A stretch of 64,000 bases of DNA from Draconibacterium mangrovi (GCF_010586825.1 NZ_JAAAGB010000002.1:1-64000), one strand, 5' to 3'. Counted from the stretch's first letter, positions 26,270-35,682 are shown. Translations and numbers: made by a program. Notes: generated from the sequence alone by a model not told the origin.

Positions 26270-27751
26270 CTAGTTTTCTAAAAGTTTGTCGTAATCGGCT
26301 TCAAGCGGTTTCTTTTTTTCAAAATCAAAAAGTGTTAAACTACGCAGTCGGTAATAGGCCGACCAGTAATCGCGTAACCGCGTTAGGTAGGCCATACGCG
26401 CAGTTTCCTGATCGTTGCTGGCAATATTTAGTCGTGTTACATCAATCTTCCCGATAAGAAAACGCTGAAAGGTAACGTTGTATCCCATTTGTGCAACCGT
26501 ATCGGCTTTTGCTGCTGTGTTTACCTGTCCGGCCTGAAGATTAAATTCCAGCACACTTTGGTAGATATCCTGCTCAAAATCAATACGTTCCTGCCTTATT
26601 GTTGCCAGAGCCACTTCGCGGTTCGACTTGGCCATTGAATAACGTCCTTTTCCGCGTCCCCAGTCAACAATGGGGATGTTTAGGCCCAGACTAAACACCT
26701 GGCTTTTGTCGGGCTCGGCATAAACATCATCAAAATTTTCGGCACTTTTGTTTAATCCATACATGGCGTAAAGCGTGGTGTTTAGCCCTCGTTCTGATTT
26801 GGCAATGGCAACATTCTCGTCTTGCTGCAGCTTTTGCTGTTGATGGTTCAGAATCTCAGGGTTGTTTTTAATCGCCTCGTCGATGGCCTGGTCCGGATTA
26901 ATTTTCAGCTCAGGAATTTCGCTGGGAACAATACATTTTATCATGGTTTCTTTCGGAAGTCCGAGGAAAGAGTTCAATCTTGCCTGTGCTCTTTTTTCGC
27001 CAAGCTGGGCAATACTCAGTGCCTGCTCGCTGTTCAGCAAACGGAGTTCCAGTTCAAGCAATTCATCCTGAGTTACGGTTCCTACCTGGAAACGCCCTTT
27101 TCCGATTTTATAAAGTGTATCGGCGTTGGCATAATTCATCTCCGCAATGTTTTTCTGAATCTGGGCATTTATCAACCCAAAAAAGCGGTTGGTGGAAGTT
27201 ACACGCAGATCTTCCATATCCTGGATAAATTCTTTTTTGGCTTTCTCAAACTTCAAGGGTTCAATTTTGGCTTGCCATTTCAGGCGGTTATACCCGTTTA
27301 ATTCCTGCGAAAAACCAACACTGATAGGCGTTGCATTAAATGACGTGTTTTTGTCGCCACCAAGGTTTTTAATCATTCCCAGCTCTGAGCGTAAAAATAC
27401 CTGTCCGCCGGTTAGTGAAACGTTTTGAACAGCTGATACTGAAACTTCGGAGTTAAAATATTCGCGCAGGCGGAATTCGTCCTCGTTGGTTTCAAAGTTG
27501 TATTCCCGATTACTAAAACGGTTAAAATCGGCCGGATTGGATCTTAACGAAATACTGGGTAAGCGCTCGGCTTTATAAAACCGGTGTTCCCAGTAGCTGG
27601 CCAAATACATGTTTTTATTTCGGAAAGCATCAATTGATTGTCCTGATGCAATATCAATTACTTCGGGAAGTGTTAACACTAATTCGTCCTGGGCTTCGGC
27701 AAATACCGTAAGGCCCAAAATAAATATAAATGATAGAAATATGTTTTTCAT
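26270..27751 (-). CDS. TolC-family outer-membrane efflux protein
   Basis: A 493-residue TolC-type protein with a signal peptide (MKNIFLSFIFILGLTVFAEAQ), and two long helical hairpin repeats separated by beta segments (VGTVTQDELLELELRLL, then RLNIASNDQETARMAYL), which is the outer-membrane efflux duct pattern. The start is placed at 27751, where the signal peptide begins; an in-frame ATG at 27841 would add 30 polar residues before the signal and is less likely. It lies between the permease and the second adaptor. Confidence 0.88.
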   Translation of the reverse strand: MKNIFLSFIFILGLTVFAEAQDELVLTLPEVIDIASGQSIDAFRNKNMYLASYWEHRFYKAERLPSISLRSNPADFNRFSNREYNFETNEDEFRLREYFNSEVSVSAVQNVSLTGGQVFLRSELGMIKNLGGDKNTSFNATPISVGFSQELNGYNRLKWQAKIEPLKFEKAKKEFIQDMEDLRVTSTNRFFGLINAQIQKNIAEMNYANADTLYKIGKGRFQVGTVTQDELLELELRLLNSEQALSIAQLGEKRAQARLNSFLGLPKETMIKCIVPSEIPELKINPDQAIDEAIKNNPEILNHQQQKLQQDENVAIAKSERGLNTTLYAMYGLNKSAENFDDVYAEPDKSQVFSLGLNIPIVDWGRGKGRYSMAKSNREVALATIRQERIDFEQDIYQSVLEFNLQAGQVNTAAKADTVAQMGYNVTFQRFLIGKIDVTRLNIASNDQETARMAYLTRLRDYWSAYYRLRSLTLFDFEKKKPLEADYDKLLEN

Positions 27752-27761
27752 TCGTTTAAGA

Positions 27762-27858
27762 TTGTTTGTTTTCAGTGGTAACTCATGTAACTCGCTGTTA
27801 TCTATTTGACCGTGTCTTAAATTGTGATATGCTCGTTTCATTTTTTTGTTTGTTTTCA
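27762..27858 (-). repeat. Direct repeat of a 13-base leader sequence
   Basis: The minus-strand 13-mer TGAAAACAAACAA occurs twice, at 27762-27774 and 27846-27858, each 4 to 11 bases before an in-frame ATG (27751 and 27841). A related TGAAAACTAAAA stands before the adaptor start at 30643. Each copy is preceded by ACC or CC. A duplicated translation-initiation leader is one reading; chance in A-rich leaders is the other. Confidence 0.3.
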
Positions 27859-27865
27859 GGTTATT

Positions 27866-29239
27866 TTATGAACGAAGACTTACTACCGGATCGTTGGCTG
27901 CCGCGCGTTTGGCAGGCAGATAACCAAAAATAATTCCGACGCCAACCGATACGCCAAAAGCAATAAAAATGCTAAAGGCAGAAACAATTGTTTTAATATC
28001 GAACACGGCCGTAATAATTTGCGAGAGTACAACGCCCAGAATAATTCCGATAATTCCTCCGGTTAAACTGATTAATGTTGACTCGGAAAGAAACTGTGCG
28101 ATAATGTCTTTTTGTTTGGCACCCAATGCCTGACGAACACCAATTTCGCGAATACGTTCCAATACCGATGCCAACATAATATTCATAATACCAATTCCGC
28201 CAACAACCAGCGAAATACCTGCAATTACACCTAAGACGATGTTGAATATCTTTTTTGTTTTTTGTTGCTGTTTAAGCAGCAATTCGGGGATTGTAACTTC
28301 AAAATCGTACAAATCGGAGTGGCGCCTGAGCAACATACGTTTTATCAATGTTGCCGAGTTGTTGAGTTGTTCCGTTTCCTTTATCTGAACAACAATCTTG
28401 TCGAGCTGGTTAAGATTATCGTCGGTGTCAATCGGCTCTTCTTTTTGTTCCGGGCCGCCGTATATAACCACCATACCATTTCCATTTGCGTTTTTATTGG
28501 CATTTAAAACTTCGTCGGCCCTGATTAGCGAACGGTTTTTAAAACGCAACAGCATGGTTTGTACGGGTATAAAAATTTTATTGTCGGAACTGCTGATGCC
28601 CAGTTCGTCGGATGCCGATGCGGTAAAATCGCGTCGTTCAACAACTCCTATAATTTTTAACCAAATCTGTCCGCATTTTATGTATTTCCCAATGGGATCC
28701 TGCTGACGAAAAAATTGCTCTTTAATGTTATTTCCAACCACACAAACGGGTAGTCCTTTTTCTGCCTGAGTAGCGTTAAAACGACTTCCTTCGGCCAGTT
28801 GCATGTTAAACAAATCGAAGTAATGATTATCAATTCCTTCGAGTACGACAGGTCTGCTGATACCATTAAGCAGGGCCGAATAGTTAAAGGAAATTACCGG
28901 CGAAATACGTTCAACAGTTGGAACAATTTTTTTGATGGCCTCAACATCGAGTAGTGTCAGTCCTTTCGAGAATTTCTTAGCAGTGGGTTGGCCATTGCCG
29001 TCGCCACCTGCTCCGTCGGATAATGAATAAGTGCTTGGCGTTATAACAATGTTGTTTACCCCAACCAGTTTTATCTGTTCCAGAATTTCCTGCTCGGCAC
29101 CATTCCCAATGGCCATCATACTAATTACCGCAGCAACACCAAAGATGATACCGAGAGCGGTAAGTATCGATTTCAGGCGGTTGGCTATAATGGCTTCAAC
29201 CGCTATCAGAATATCGTGTAAATATCTTTTTATAAACAT
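27866..29239 (-). CDS. MacB-type ABC transporter permease
   Basis: A 457-residue permease with an N-terminal helix (about residues 20-43, SILTALGIIFGVAAVISMMAIGNGA), a large periplasmic MacB core domain (about 45-330) and three FtsX-type helices with GGIGIMNIMLASVLERIREIGVRQALGA-type sequence (near 350-377) and a final PAKRAAANDPVVSLRS. This matches the transmembrane half of MacB. The ATPase half is absent from the protein and no ATPase gene lies in the cluster. It sits between an adaptor and tolC, so it is probably the inner-membrane part of a tripartite exporter. Confidence 0.88.
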   Translation of the reverse strand: MFIKRYLHDILIAVEAIIANRLKSILTALGIIFGVAAVISMMAIGNGAEQEILEQIKLVGVNNIVITPSTYSLSDGAGGDGNGQPTAKKFSKGLTLLDVEAIKKIVPTVERISPVISFNYSALLNGISRPVVLEGIDNHYFDLFNMQLAEGSRFNATQAEKGLPVCVVGNNIKEQFFRQQDPIGKYIKCGQIWLKIIGVVERRDFTASASDELGISSSDNKIFIPVQTMLLRFKNRSLIRADEVLNANKNANGNGMVVIYGGPEQKEEPIDTDDNLNQLDKIVVQIKETEQLNNSATLIKRMLLRRHSDLYDFEVTIPELLLKQQQKTKKIFNIVLGVIAGISLVVGGIGIMNIMLASVLERIREIGVRQALGAKQKDIIAQFLSESTLISLTGGIIGIILGVVLSQIITAVFDIKTIVSAFSIFIAFGVSVGVGIIFGYLPAKRAAANDPVVSLRS

Positions 29240-29257
29240 CTTGTTTGGTTTGAGTGG

Positions 29258-30643
29258 TTAATTAGCTGAAATAACAGTAACACCAGCAGGTAAGGCCATT
29301 CCCTGAGGCAATTCAGGTGTTTTTTCCTCTTCCCGTTCCTTTTTTCTTGCTGCTTCCTCTGCAGCTTTTTCGGCTGCTTTACGTTTTATATCGGCATAAA
29401 TTTCAAAACCTGTTAGTTTGTAATCGCTGGCATCTTCGGGTTCCAGCAGCTGCACTTCCTGGCCTTCTTCAAGTCCCTGGTTTATTACCACATAATTTTC
29501 GTTGGCTTCGCCGGGCTCAATAATTTGTGCGGTTTGCGAATCAGAAAGATATACATAGGATAAGCTATCGTTTGAAAATACAGCCTCGATTGGAATAAAG
29601 GTGGCATCTTCAATAAAACTGGCCTGGATCGTGTTACTGGTGGTCATGGCTGGTTTCAACTCGGGGTCGGAGCCGTTGACCTTAATTTTTACCTCAAAAA
29701 CCTTTGCATCACTTTTGGGCATCACTTGCCCCATGTTGGCTACGGTGGCTACTTCTCCGTCTAACGTTTTATCAGGGAAAGCATCAATTCCAATTTTTAC
29801 TTTCTGGCCGGGTTTTATCAGCGCAATATCAATTTCGTTTATAAAGGTTTTGGTAACCAGGTTACGCATGTTTGGGAACGTAGCAATAATCGGGCTCCAT
29901 TGCGACACGCGCGATCCGGTTTCAACAGTACCTCCCCACTCGTATTGATGATAGGAAATAATACCTGCTTTGGGCGAATAAATGATCAACTTATCCATTA
30001 ATCTTTCCAGTGCATCAACGCGTTCTTTTACCTGTTTATAGGTGATGAATTTGCGGTTCACCTTATTAATTTCCTGTTGAGTTTTTAATTCGTAGGCCTG
30101 TTTTGATTGTTCCAGTTTTCGCAAGGCTTTGTCGTAATCCATTTTCACCTTTTTTTGCTCTGATGGTGATTCATAAATCGATTCGTCAACCGCAATCTTT
30201 CGTTCTTCCACATCCAGTGTGGCGTTAATAATCTGGTCGCGTTCGTTGCTAAGCGTCAGGTTGGAGTCGATCTTACTGTCGTTGTATTCCGACAGTATTT
30301 TTTCCATCTCATCCTGCGCATCTTTTAACTGTTCCTGAACAGCCTGATGATCGAGTGTGGCCACATAATCTCCCGAATCTACATAAGTCCCTTCTTCTAC
30401 AATATCAGTAATTGTTAAGTTAGAAATACGCGTTTGGCGATCCTTCATTTCTTCGGGAATATAAACATGATCGGAGTTTTCCGATTCGAGTTGCCCGCTT
30501 GAGTACACTAGCACTTCAAAAGGGCCTTTCTTTACGGTAGTTGTAATTTGAGTGGTTTCGTTTTTCGAACCTGATAATACAATAAATACCACAAACAGTA
30601 GAATTACTGCTATGGCAGCAAACAGCCAGTTTTTTTTCTTCAT
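29258..30643 (-). CDS. HlyD-family periplasmic adaptor, first of the cluster
   Basis: A 461-residue adaptor with an N-terminal membrane segment (about residues 6-24), lipoyl half motifs around a long charged coiled coil (about 100-210), beta-barrel and membrane-proximal domains, and an unusual Lys/Glu/Ala-rich C-terminal extension (RKAAEKAAEEAARKKEREEE near 430-450) ending in a Pro-rich tail. The ATG at 30643 is chosen because the membrane anchor starts there; an in-frame ATG at 30697 would add 18 residues. It leads the operon adaptor-permease-tolC-adaptor. A gap of 18 bases separates it from the permease gene. Confidence 0.87.
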   Translation of the reverse strand: MKKKNWLFAAIAVILLFVVFIVLSGSKNETTQITTTVKKGPFEVLVYSSGQLESENSDHVYIPEEMKDRQTRISNLTITDIVEEGTYVDSGDYVATLDHQAVQEQLKDAQDEMEKILSEYNDSKIDSNLTLSNERDQIINATLDVEERKIAVDESIYESPSEQKKVKMDYDKALRKLEQSKQAYELKTQQEINKVNRKFITYKQVKERVDALERLMDKLIIYSPKAGIISYHQYEWGGTVETGSRVSQWSPIIATFPNMRNLVTKTFINEIDIALIKPGQKVKIGIDAFPDKTLDGEVATVANMGQVMPKSDAKVFEVKIKVNGSDPELKPAMTTSNTIQASFIEDATFIPIEAVFSNDSLSYVYLSDSQTAQIIEPGEANENYVVINQGLEEGQEVQLLEPEDASDYKLTGFEIYADIKRKAAEKAAEEAARKKEREEEKTPELPQGMALPAGVTVISAN

Positions 30644-30887
30644 TTTTAGTATGCTTTTAGTTTTCAATGGTAACGGGTGAATTAGGCATGAGGGCATGCT
30701 GTTTTTAAGTATAATTATGAGGATTTAGTTTCATTGTTTTAGTTTTTGTTTCTGTTTGAAATTGTTTTTTCTTATTTAACAAAAATTGTGCCTTGGCATA
30801 AATTCAACGAAAGAAACAAAAAATAAGTATAAAATTTTGTTAAATAAACTTCAAATAAACTAAATGAGTAGTTTTTTAACTGAAAGT

Positions 30888-31793
30888 TCAGTTTGAGAGT
30901 CTGGGTTTTAAAATACCGGCTTGTGCCAGTGTCATTATCAGGACACCAATAACCGTTATCATTCCGCCAATAAACTGGTGCAACAACGGAAAGGTATGAA
31001 AGACAAGGTAGGCACCTGTTAAAACAAAAATACCTTTTAGCGTTTGCACTACTGCCGAGCGCGATGCATCGATAAATTGATAGGAATAATACACCGTTAA
31101 AATGGCTACGAACTCAAGGAAAGAACCAATGGATACGTTGGCAAGAGCCCTTGATGATATGCTGGCTTCCGGGCTGTAGATCAAAAATGCAATAAGCGAA
31201 AATGCGAAAAGCCAGGTATAGCGGTTTAGGTTAAACAGCTCGGGGCTTATATTTTTTACATGCACTTTTACAATTAATGTAGCGGTGGTGGCAAATAGCG
31301 CGTTAATTACAACCACGCCGGTGCCGGCAATAAACAGCGTTTTTAAACTTGTACCACCCGAATAACTGATAACAAAAGTACCGATTAGCGCCAGCGATGC
31401 ACCAATAACTTCTACCCAGCCAAACTTTTCTTTCAGCAGTACAATACCACCTAAAGTAACCATTACCGGGAAAAGATTGCCGATAAATGATGTGACGGAA
31501 GGATCGGGGATAATGTTTATAGATATAAAAAACGAAGTGGTTGTGAGTATTTCGAGAATGCCCAGTAGCAAAAGTATACGGCGTTGCCTTCTATCGAGAA
31601 CCTTTAGCTGACCCAGTTTTTTGTCTTTTAGTGCAAAAAGGAAACTGAACAGCATGCCAAAACCACACCAGTAAATACCAAATTGTGTTAAGTGAATTTC
31701 ATTTAACGCAGCCTTACTAAATATATAAACGTTCGAGAAAGCAATTGTGGCAACAATGGCCAGTAGGTATCCCTTAAATGTGGCTGTTTTCAT
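30888..31793 (-). CDS. EamA/DMT-family membrane transporter
   Basis: A 301-residue protein with ten predicted membrane helices arranged as two EamA repeats of five. The first repeat contains NVYIFSKAALNEI and IPDPSVTSFIGNLFPVMVTLGGIVLLKEKFGW (first repeat end, about 92-123), a typical DMT motif; the second has SRSAVVQTLKGIFVLTGAYLVF. DMT proteins export or exchange amino acids, nucleotide sugars or other small metabolites; the substrate is not evident. It is transcribed leftward as an apparently single gene. Confidence 0.87.
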   Translation of the reverse strand: MKTATFKGYLLAIVATIAFSNVYIFSKAALNEIHLTQFGIYWCGFGMLFSFLFALKDKKLGQLKVLDRRQRRILLLLGILEILTTTSFFISINIIPDPSVTSFIGNLFPVMVTLGGIVLLKEKFGWVEVIGASLALIGTFVISYSGGTSLKTLFIAGTGVVVINALFATTATLIVKVHVKNISPELFNLNRYTWLFAFSLIAFLIYSPEASISSRALANVSIGSFLEFVAILTVYYSYQFIDASRSAVVQTLKGIFVLTGAYLVFHTFPLLHQFIGGMITVIGVLIMTLAQAGILKPRLSN

Positions 31794-31974
31794 ATATAAG
31801 ATTGAGTTGTACTTCTGGTTTCATAATTACAATTTAATTCCTTGCCAGAAGTTGCGGTAAAGATAGAAAATCAATACAAAAAGTAAACCGGTATATCAAA
31901 TCGTAAAATTCCAATCTTCAAATGGTAAAAATTATTACAAATCAATTACATTCTGCATTCTTTATAATGAAAAC

Positions 31975-32005
31975 TTTGGATAAATATTCGGTGTTTATAG
32001 CTTTG
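31975..32005 (+). promoter_or_regulatory. Bacteroidota-type promoter of a small membrane-protein gene
   Basis: TTTG (31975-31978), 19 bases, TAGCTTTG (31998-32005): an exact consensus match. It lies 26 bases before the ATG at 32032 and is the main support that the small frame there is a real gene. Confidence 0.7.
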
Positions 32006-32031
32006 TTGCGTTTAATGTTATAACCAGCAAA

Positions 32032-32217
32032 ATGTCGAAGACCCGAAAAATAGTATTAATTTCTTTTTTAGCAGCTGCTTTTATTTTGGCAGGCATCGGT
32101 TCGTATGCAAAGTTCGCACACTGGAGCAATATGCTATGCTGTGGTTTGGTTTTTATCGGATTTATTTTGGCCACTGCAGCACTTGTTGTTGCCATGTGGC
32201 GGCCGAAAATGAATTAA
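32032..32217 (+). CDS. Small two-helix membrane protein, unknown function
   Basis: A 61-residue hydrophobic protein with two predicted membrane helices (about residues 6-26 and 33-54) and a short KFAHWSNML linker. A consensus promoter lies directly upstream and its own stop is followed by a free region, so it seems to be an independent unit. The linker is reminiscent of the K..HWPG motif in Bacteroidota GldL-like proteins, but it is far too short to be GldL. Function unknown. Confidence 0.6.
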   Translation: MSKTRKIVLISFLAAAFILAGIGSYAKFAHWSNMLCCGLVFIGFILATAALVVAMWRPKMN

Positions 32218-32293
32218 ATTACGCGAACTCATATTTTTTCTTAACCCAACATTAACCTTCCTGTAAGTTTCATCTGCAATCTTCAGAATCAAT

Positions 32294-32301
32294 TATCTTT
32301 G
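32294..32301 (+). promoter_or_regulatory. Candidate -7 element of pgi
   Basis: TATCTTTG fits TAnnTTTG exactly; TTTC at 32268-32271 lies 22 bases upstream as a partial -33. It predicts a leader of about 125 bases before pgi. Confidence 0.5.
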
Positions 32302-32432
32302 TAAACGTATAATAGTGATGGGTTCACCCAGAGTGAAACAATCGCTAAAACTTGATTATTAACTATCGGACGGCTGCAGCAACAGGTTTGAAGAAAACTC
32401 CAGGCTTCGGTCTTCCTGCTTAAAACAAAAAT
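32302..32432 (+). promoter_or_regulatory. Long leader of pgi with hairpin potential
   Basis: The region between the promoter and pgi is about 125 bases and contains pairing segments: GGG/CCC around TTCA (near 32320-32330), the palindrome GCTGCAGC (32373-32380), and GAAGA (32390-32394) with TCTTC (32411-32415), extended by CAG (32383-32385) with CTG (32416-32418). No known riboswitch consensus was recognised. It may be a structured 5' leader. Confidence 0.3.
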
Positions 32433-34079
32433 ATGTTACCTAAAATCAATCCGATTGAAACAAAAGCCTGGCAAAAACTGGAAGAGATATACTTCGAGTT
32501 TGAAGGCACTCATATGAAAGACCTGTTTGCTGCCGATGCGCAACGGTTTGAAAAGTACTCGCTGAAATTTGAAGATATCCTGCTCGACTTCTCAAAAAAC
32601 ATTGTTAACGATGAGGTTAAAGCAGCTTTAATTGAGTTAGCTGAAGAATGTGGTTTAAAAGACGCAATTTCTGCAATGTTCTCGGGGCAGAAAATTAATG
32701 CTACCGAAGATCGTGCAGTACTTCACGTAGCGTTGCGCAACCGCAGCAATACACCAATCGTTGTTGACGGCGAAGATGTAATGCCTGAGGTAAATGCAGT
32801 GCTTGACCAAATGAAAGGTTTTACCGAAAAAGTGATTTCGGGTGAGTGGAAAGGATACACCGGAAAAACAATTACAGATATTGTAAACATTGGTATTGGC
32901 GGTTCGGATCTTGGTCCGTTAATGGTTACCGAGGCGTTAAAACCTTACAAAAACCATTTGAAACTGTATTTTGTATCGAATGTTGATGGAACGCACATTG
33001 CCGAAACTTTGAAAGAAGTTGATCCGGAAACGACGATGTTTATTGTGGCTTCAAAAACGTTCACCACACAGGAAACCATGACCAATGCCAACACGGCAAA
33101 AGACTGGTTCCTTGAATCGGCAAAAGATTTGGAGAACGTAGCCAAACACTTTGTTGCCGTTTCAACAAATGCCGAAGCGGTTTCGGCTTTTGGTATTGAT
33201 ACCGCAAATATGTTCCGTTTCTGGAACTGGGTAGGTGGCCGTTACTCATTGTGGTCGGCCATTGGTTTAAGCATTATGCTTGGCATTGGTTACGATAACT
33301 ATATTGAGTTGCTGGAAGGTGCTCATACCATGGACAACCATTTCAGCGAAACCGATTTCGATAAAAATATCCCGGTAATTCTGGCAGTGATCGGACTTTG
33401 GTACAACAATTTCTATGGCGCCGAAAGTGAAGCCATTCTGCCTTACGACCAGTACATGCACCGTTTTTCTGCCTATTTCCAGCAAGGGAACATGGAAAGT
33501 AACGGTAAATATGTTGATCGCAACGGCGAACAAGTGGATTACCAAACCGGCCCTATTATCTGGGGAGAGCCCGGAACAAACGGTCAGCACGCTTTTTATC
33601 AATTGATTCACCAGGGAACAAAACTAATTCCATGCGACTTTATCGCATCGGCAATCAACCACAACAAAGTGGGCGATCATCATCCAAAATTACTGGCCAA
33701 CTTCTTTGCACAAACTGAAGCAATGATGGTGGGTAAAACCGAAGAACAGGTTGTTGCCGAATTAAAAGCTGCCGGAAAATCGGAAGCGGAAATAAAAGAA
33801 TTAACGCCGTTTAAAATATTCATGGGTAACATCCCAACCAACTCGATATTAGTGAAACAATTAACGCCTCGTGTTTTAGGATCGTTAATTGCCATGTACG
33901 AACACAAAATCTTTGTTCAGGGAATTATCTGGAATATCTATAGTTTCGATCAGTGGGGAGTTGAGTTGGGTAAACAGTTGGCCAACGCCATTCTGCCGGA
34001 ACTAAACAACGACGAAAAAGTAACAGGCCACGATGCATCAACCAATGGTTTGATCAACGCCTGGAAAGCAATGAGATAA
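32433..34079 (+). CDS. pgi: Glucose-6-phosphate isomerase
   Basis: A 548-residue PGI of the long bacterial form. It carries [12 protein letters not shown] (about 151-162), [12 protein letters not shown] (about 206-217), the signature [20 protein letters not shown] (about 377-396) and a final [10 protein letters not shown]. It interconverts glucose-6-phosphate and fructose-6-phosphate in the cytoplasm. It has its own promoter-like element and terminator, so it is a single-gene unit. Confidence 0.98.
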   Translation: MLPKINPIETKAWQKLEEIYFEFEGTHMKDLFAADAQRFEKYSLKFEDILLDFSKNIVNDEVKAALIELAEECGLKDAISAMFSGQKINATEDRAVLHVALRNRSNTPIVVDGEDVMPEVNAVLDQMKGFTEKVISGEWKGYTGKTITDIVNIGIGGSDLGPLMVTEALKPYKNHLKLYFVSNVDGTHIAETLKEVDPETTMFIVASKTFTTQETMTNANTAKDWFLESAKDLENVAKHFVAVSTNAEAVSAFGIDTANMFRFWNWVGGRYSLWSAIGLSIMLGIGYDNYIELLEGAHTMDNHFSETDFDKNIPVILAVIGLWYNNFYGAESEAILPYDQYMHRFSAYFQQGNMESNGKYVDRNGEQVDYQTGPIIWGEPGTNGQHAFYQLIHQGTKLIPCDFIASAINHNKVGDHHPKLLANFFAQTEAMMVGKTEEQVVAELKAAGKSEAEIKELTPFKIFMGNIPTNSILVKQLTPRVLGSLIAMYEHKIFVQGIIWNIYSFDQWGVELGKQLANAILPELNNDEKVTGHDASTNGLINAWKAMR

Positions 34080-34103
34080 GAAGATTCTCACCATAATTTT
34101 CTG

Positions 34104-34137
34104 AAATGCCATTCGTTTAACGGGTGGCATTTTTTTA
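34104..34137 (+). terminator. Intrinsic terminator of pgi
   Basis: AAATGCCA (34104-34111) pairs with TGGCATTT (34125-34132), with extra internal CG/CG pairs, and is followed by more T. It begins about 25 bases after the pgi stop. Confidence 0.85.
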
Positions 34138-34141
34138 GGGA

Positions 34142-34190
34142 TAAAAAAAGATCCAACCTGTATCTAAAAGTTATACGGAGTGGATCTTTC
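34142..34190 (-). terminator. Intrinsic terminator of gpsA
   Basis: AAAGATCCA (34147-34155) pairs with TGGATCTTT (34181-34189), with an inner GTAT/ATAC stem. Read on the minus strand the stem is followed by a run of T, about 20 bases after the gpsA stop. pgi and gpsA thus each have their own terminator back to back. Confidence 0.87.
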
Positions 34191-34207
34191 TTTACTTGTC
34201 TAGGCTT

Positions 34208-35203
34208 TTAACACAGTTTTGGTGTTAATTCGCCAAACACTTTATGAGGTGGAATTTTATCGTAAAGAATTTGGTAAACCGCTTCGCAAATCGGCATATC
34301 TACCTGGTGCTTTTCGTTAATTTGGTGAATGGATTTTGTAGCGTAATAACCTTCGGCAACCATATTTAATTCCAATTGTGCTGCTTTTACCGAGTAACCT
34401 TTTCCAATCATTGATCCGAAAGTACGGTTGCGACTAAATTGCGAGTAAGCGGTAACCATCAGGTCGCCCAGATAAGCCGGCGCTTTTATATCGCGGTTAA
34501 TAGGATGCACCTGGTCAACAAAACGTTTTATTTCCTGGATAGCCCGCGAAACGAGCACAGCATGAAAATTGTCGCCAAAACGTTGCCCGTGCGCAATACC
34601 GGCGGCAATGGCAATAATGTTTTTCAGTACAGCGGCATATTCGGTTCCCCAAATATCATCCGATGCTGAAGTGTAAATATAATCGCACTCAATAAGCTGA
34701 GTAAATTTCATCGCCTTTTCTTCTGTGGTACAGGCCACGGTAAGGTACGACAGCTTTTCGCGCGCAACTTCTTCGGCATGGCATGGACCGGCCAAAACCC
34801 CAATCATATCATGATCGACGTTAAAATACTTTTGCAGATATTCAGCCACCAAAAGGTTTTCGTCGGTAACAATTCCTTTAACTCCCGATAAAATGTATTT
34901 ACCCGAAAGATCTTTTACATCGGACAATACGGTAGGAAGGAATGCAGAAGGAACGGCTATAATAAGAATATCGGAATGAGCAACGATGCAGTTTATATCG
35001 TTGCAGAAATTAATTTTAGAAGTATCAAATTCAACTTCGTCTAAATAACGCGGATTGTGTTTGTTCTTTTTAAACGTTTCGATGGTTGATTGTTTACGAA
35101 AATACCAGTTAATTTCGTTTACGTTTTCTAAAAGAATTTTCGCCAAAGCCGTTGCCCAGCTACCACTCCCAATTATGCCAACTTTGTCTGTTTTTAAATT
35201 CAT
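34208..35203 (-). CDS. gpsA: NAD(P)-dependent glycerol-3-phosphate dehydrogenase
   Basis: A 331-residue GpsA. The Rossmann motif KVGIIGSGSWATALA is at residues 7-21, the ILSGVKGI segment near 107, GVLAGPCHAEEVA near 134-146 and the catalytic-region KNIIAIAAGI near 191-200. It makes sn-glycerol-3-phosphate for phospholipid synthesis. The start at 35203 is chosen because the Rossmann strand follows directly and a -7 element lies at 35223-35230; the longer in-frame ATG at 35233 falls upstream of that element. Confidence 0.95.
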   Translation of the reverse strand: MNLKTDKVGIIGSGSWATALAKILLENVNEINWYFRKQSTIETFKKNKHNPRYLDEVEFDTSKINFCNDINCIVAHSDILIIAVPSAFLPTVLSDVKDLSGKYILSGVKGIVTDENLLVAEYLQKYFNVDHDMIGVLAGPCHAEEVAREKLSYLTVACTTEEKAMKFTQLIECDYIYTSASDDIWGTEYAAVLKNIIAIAAGIAHGQRFGDNFHAVLVSRAIQEIKRFVDQVHPINRDIKAPAYLGDLMVTAYSQFSRNRTFGSMIGKGYSVKAAQLELNMVAEGYYATKSIHQINEKHQVDMPICEAVYQILYDKIPPHKVFGELTPKLC

Positions 35204-35222
35204 TTCCGTGATAAATAACGTG

Positions 35223-35230
35223 CAAAGGTA
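35223..35230 (-). promoter_or_regulatory. Candidate -7 element of gpsA
   Basis: On the minus strand this reads TACCTTTG, matching TAnnTTTG, 19 bases before the chosen gpsA start. No clear TTTG is seen at the -33 position. Confidence 0.5.
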
Positions 35231-35350
35231 CAATTTGTACGAGCTTATTGAAGAAAAAGTAAGAATTTAATAGTTTTTAAGAATTCGGTTTTTGAACGGG
35301 GAAAGATTTATTTTGTTGTAAATTAATAAAGTAGAGATATATGCCGGGTA

Positions 35351-35382
35351 TTTGTAAATTGTACGATGAATCTGTATTTTTA
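35351..35382 (+). promoter_or_regulatory. Candidate promoter of the 67-residue protein gene
   Basis: TTTG (35351-35354), 20 bases, then TATTTTTA (35375-35382), which differs from TAnnTTTG only in the last base. The leader that follows contains GGAACT (35399-35404) and AGTTCC (35440-35445), which can pair around a 35-base loop. Confidence 0.4.
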
Positions 35383-35469
35383 GTAAATATGTTCACCTGG
35401 AACTGAATTTGATGAAACGAGTCCCGAATGTTGGCGATGAGTTCCGTTAGAAATAAACAATTATAAAAT

Positions 35470-35673
35470 ATGAAAGAAGAAGTAAGTGAAAGTTCGATCC
35501 GTTTAAGAGAAATGATTGAAAAAGCAATTGCCGATCATAAGATCACGCGCGACGATTACGACAAGATTATAAATATTGCCACCGAAGATGGCTACATTGA
35601 CAGGCACGAACAGGCTTTGCTTAGCCAGTTGCAACAAATGATTGAAGACCGGTTTGTAAAGTTTGTAATCTAA
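35470..35673 (+). CDS. Small acidic helical protein, unknown function
   Basis: A 67-residue, mostly helical protein with alternating charges (REMIEKAIADHKITRDDYDKI, then DGYIDRHEQALLSQL). The DDYDKI...EDGYIDRHE pattern loosely recalls a TerB- or EF-hand-like helix-turn-helix but is too short to assign. The DUF2817 gene starts nine bases after its stop, so the two are very likely co-transcribed. Codon content resembles its neighbours. I do not recognise the family. Confidence 0.65.
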   Translation: MKEEVSESSIRLREMIEKAIADHKITRDDYDKIINIATEDGYIDRHEQALLSQLQQMIEDRFVKFVI

Positions 35674-35682
35674 AATTTTGGT

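Noticed and set aside
26822-27301. Plus-strand frame of about 160 codons inside the tolC gene
   Set aside because: It is antisense to a well-supported TolC coding region, has low-complexity Phe/Leu/Gln content and no recognisable domain.
32302-32432. Known riboswitch, SRP RNA, 6S RNA or RNase P RNA in the pgi leader
   Set aside because: I compared it by eye with the core consensus of these RNAs and found no convincing match.
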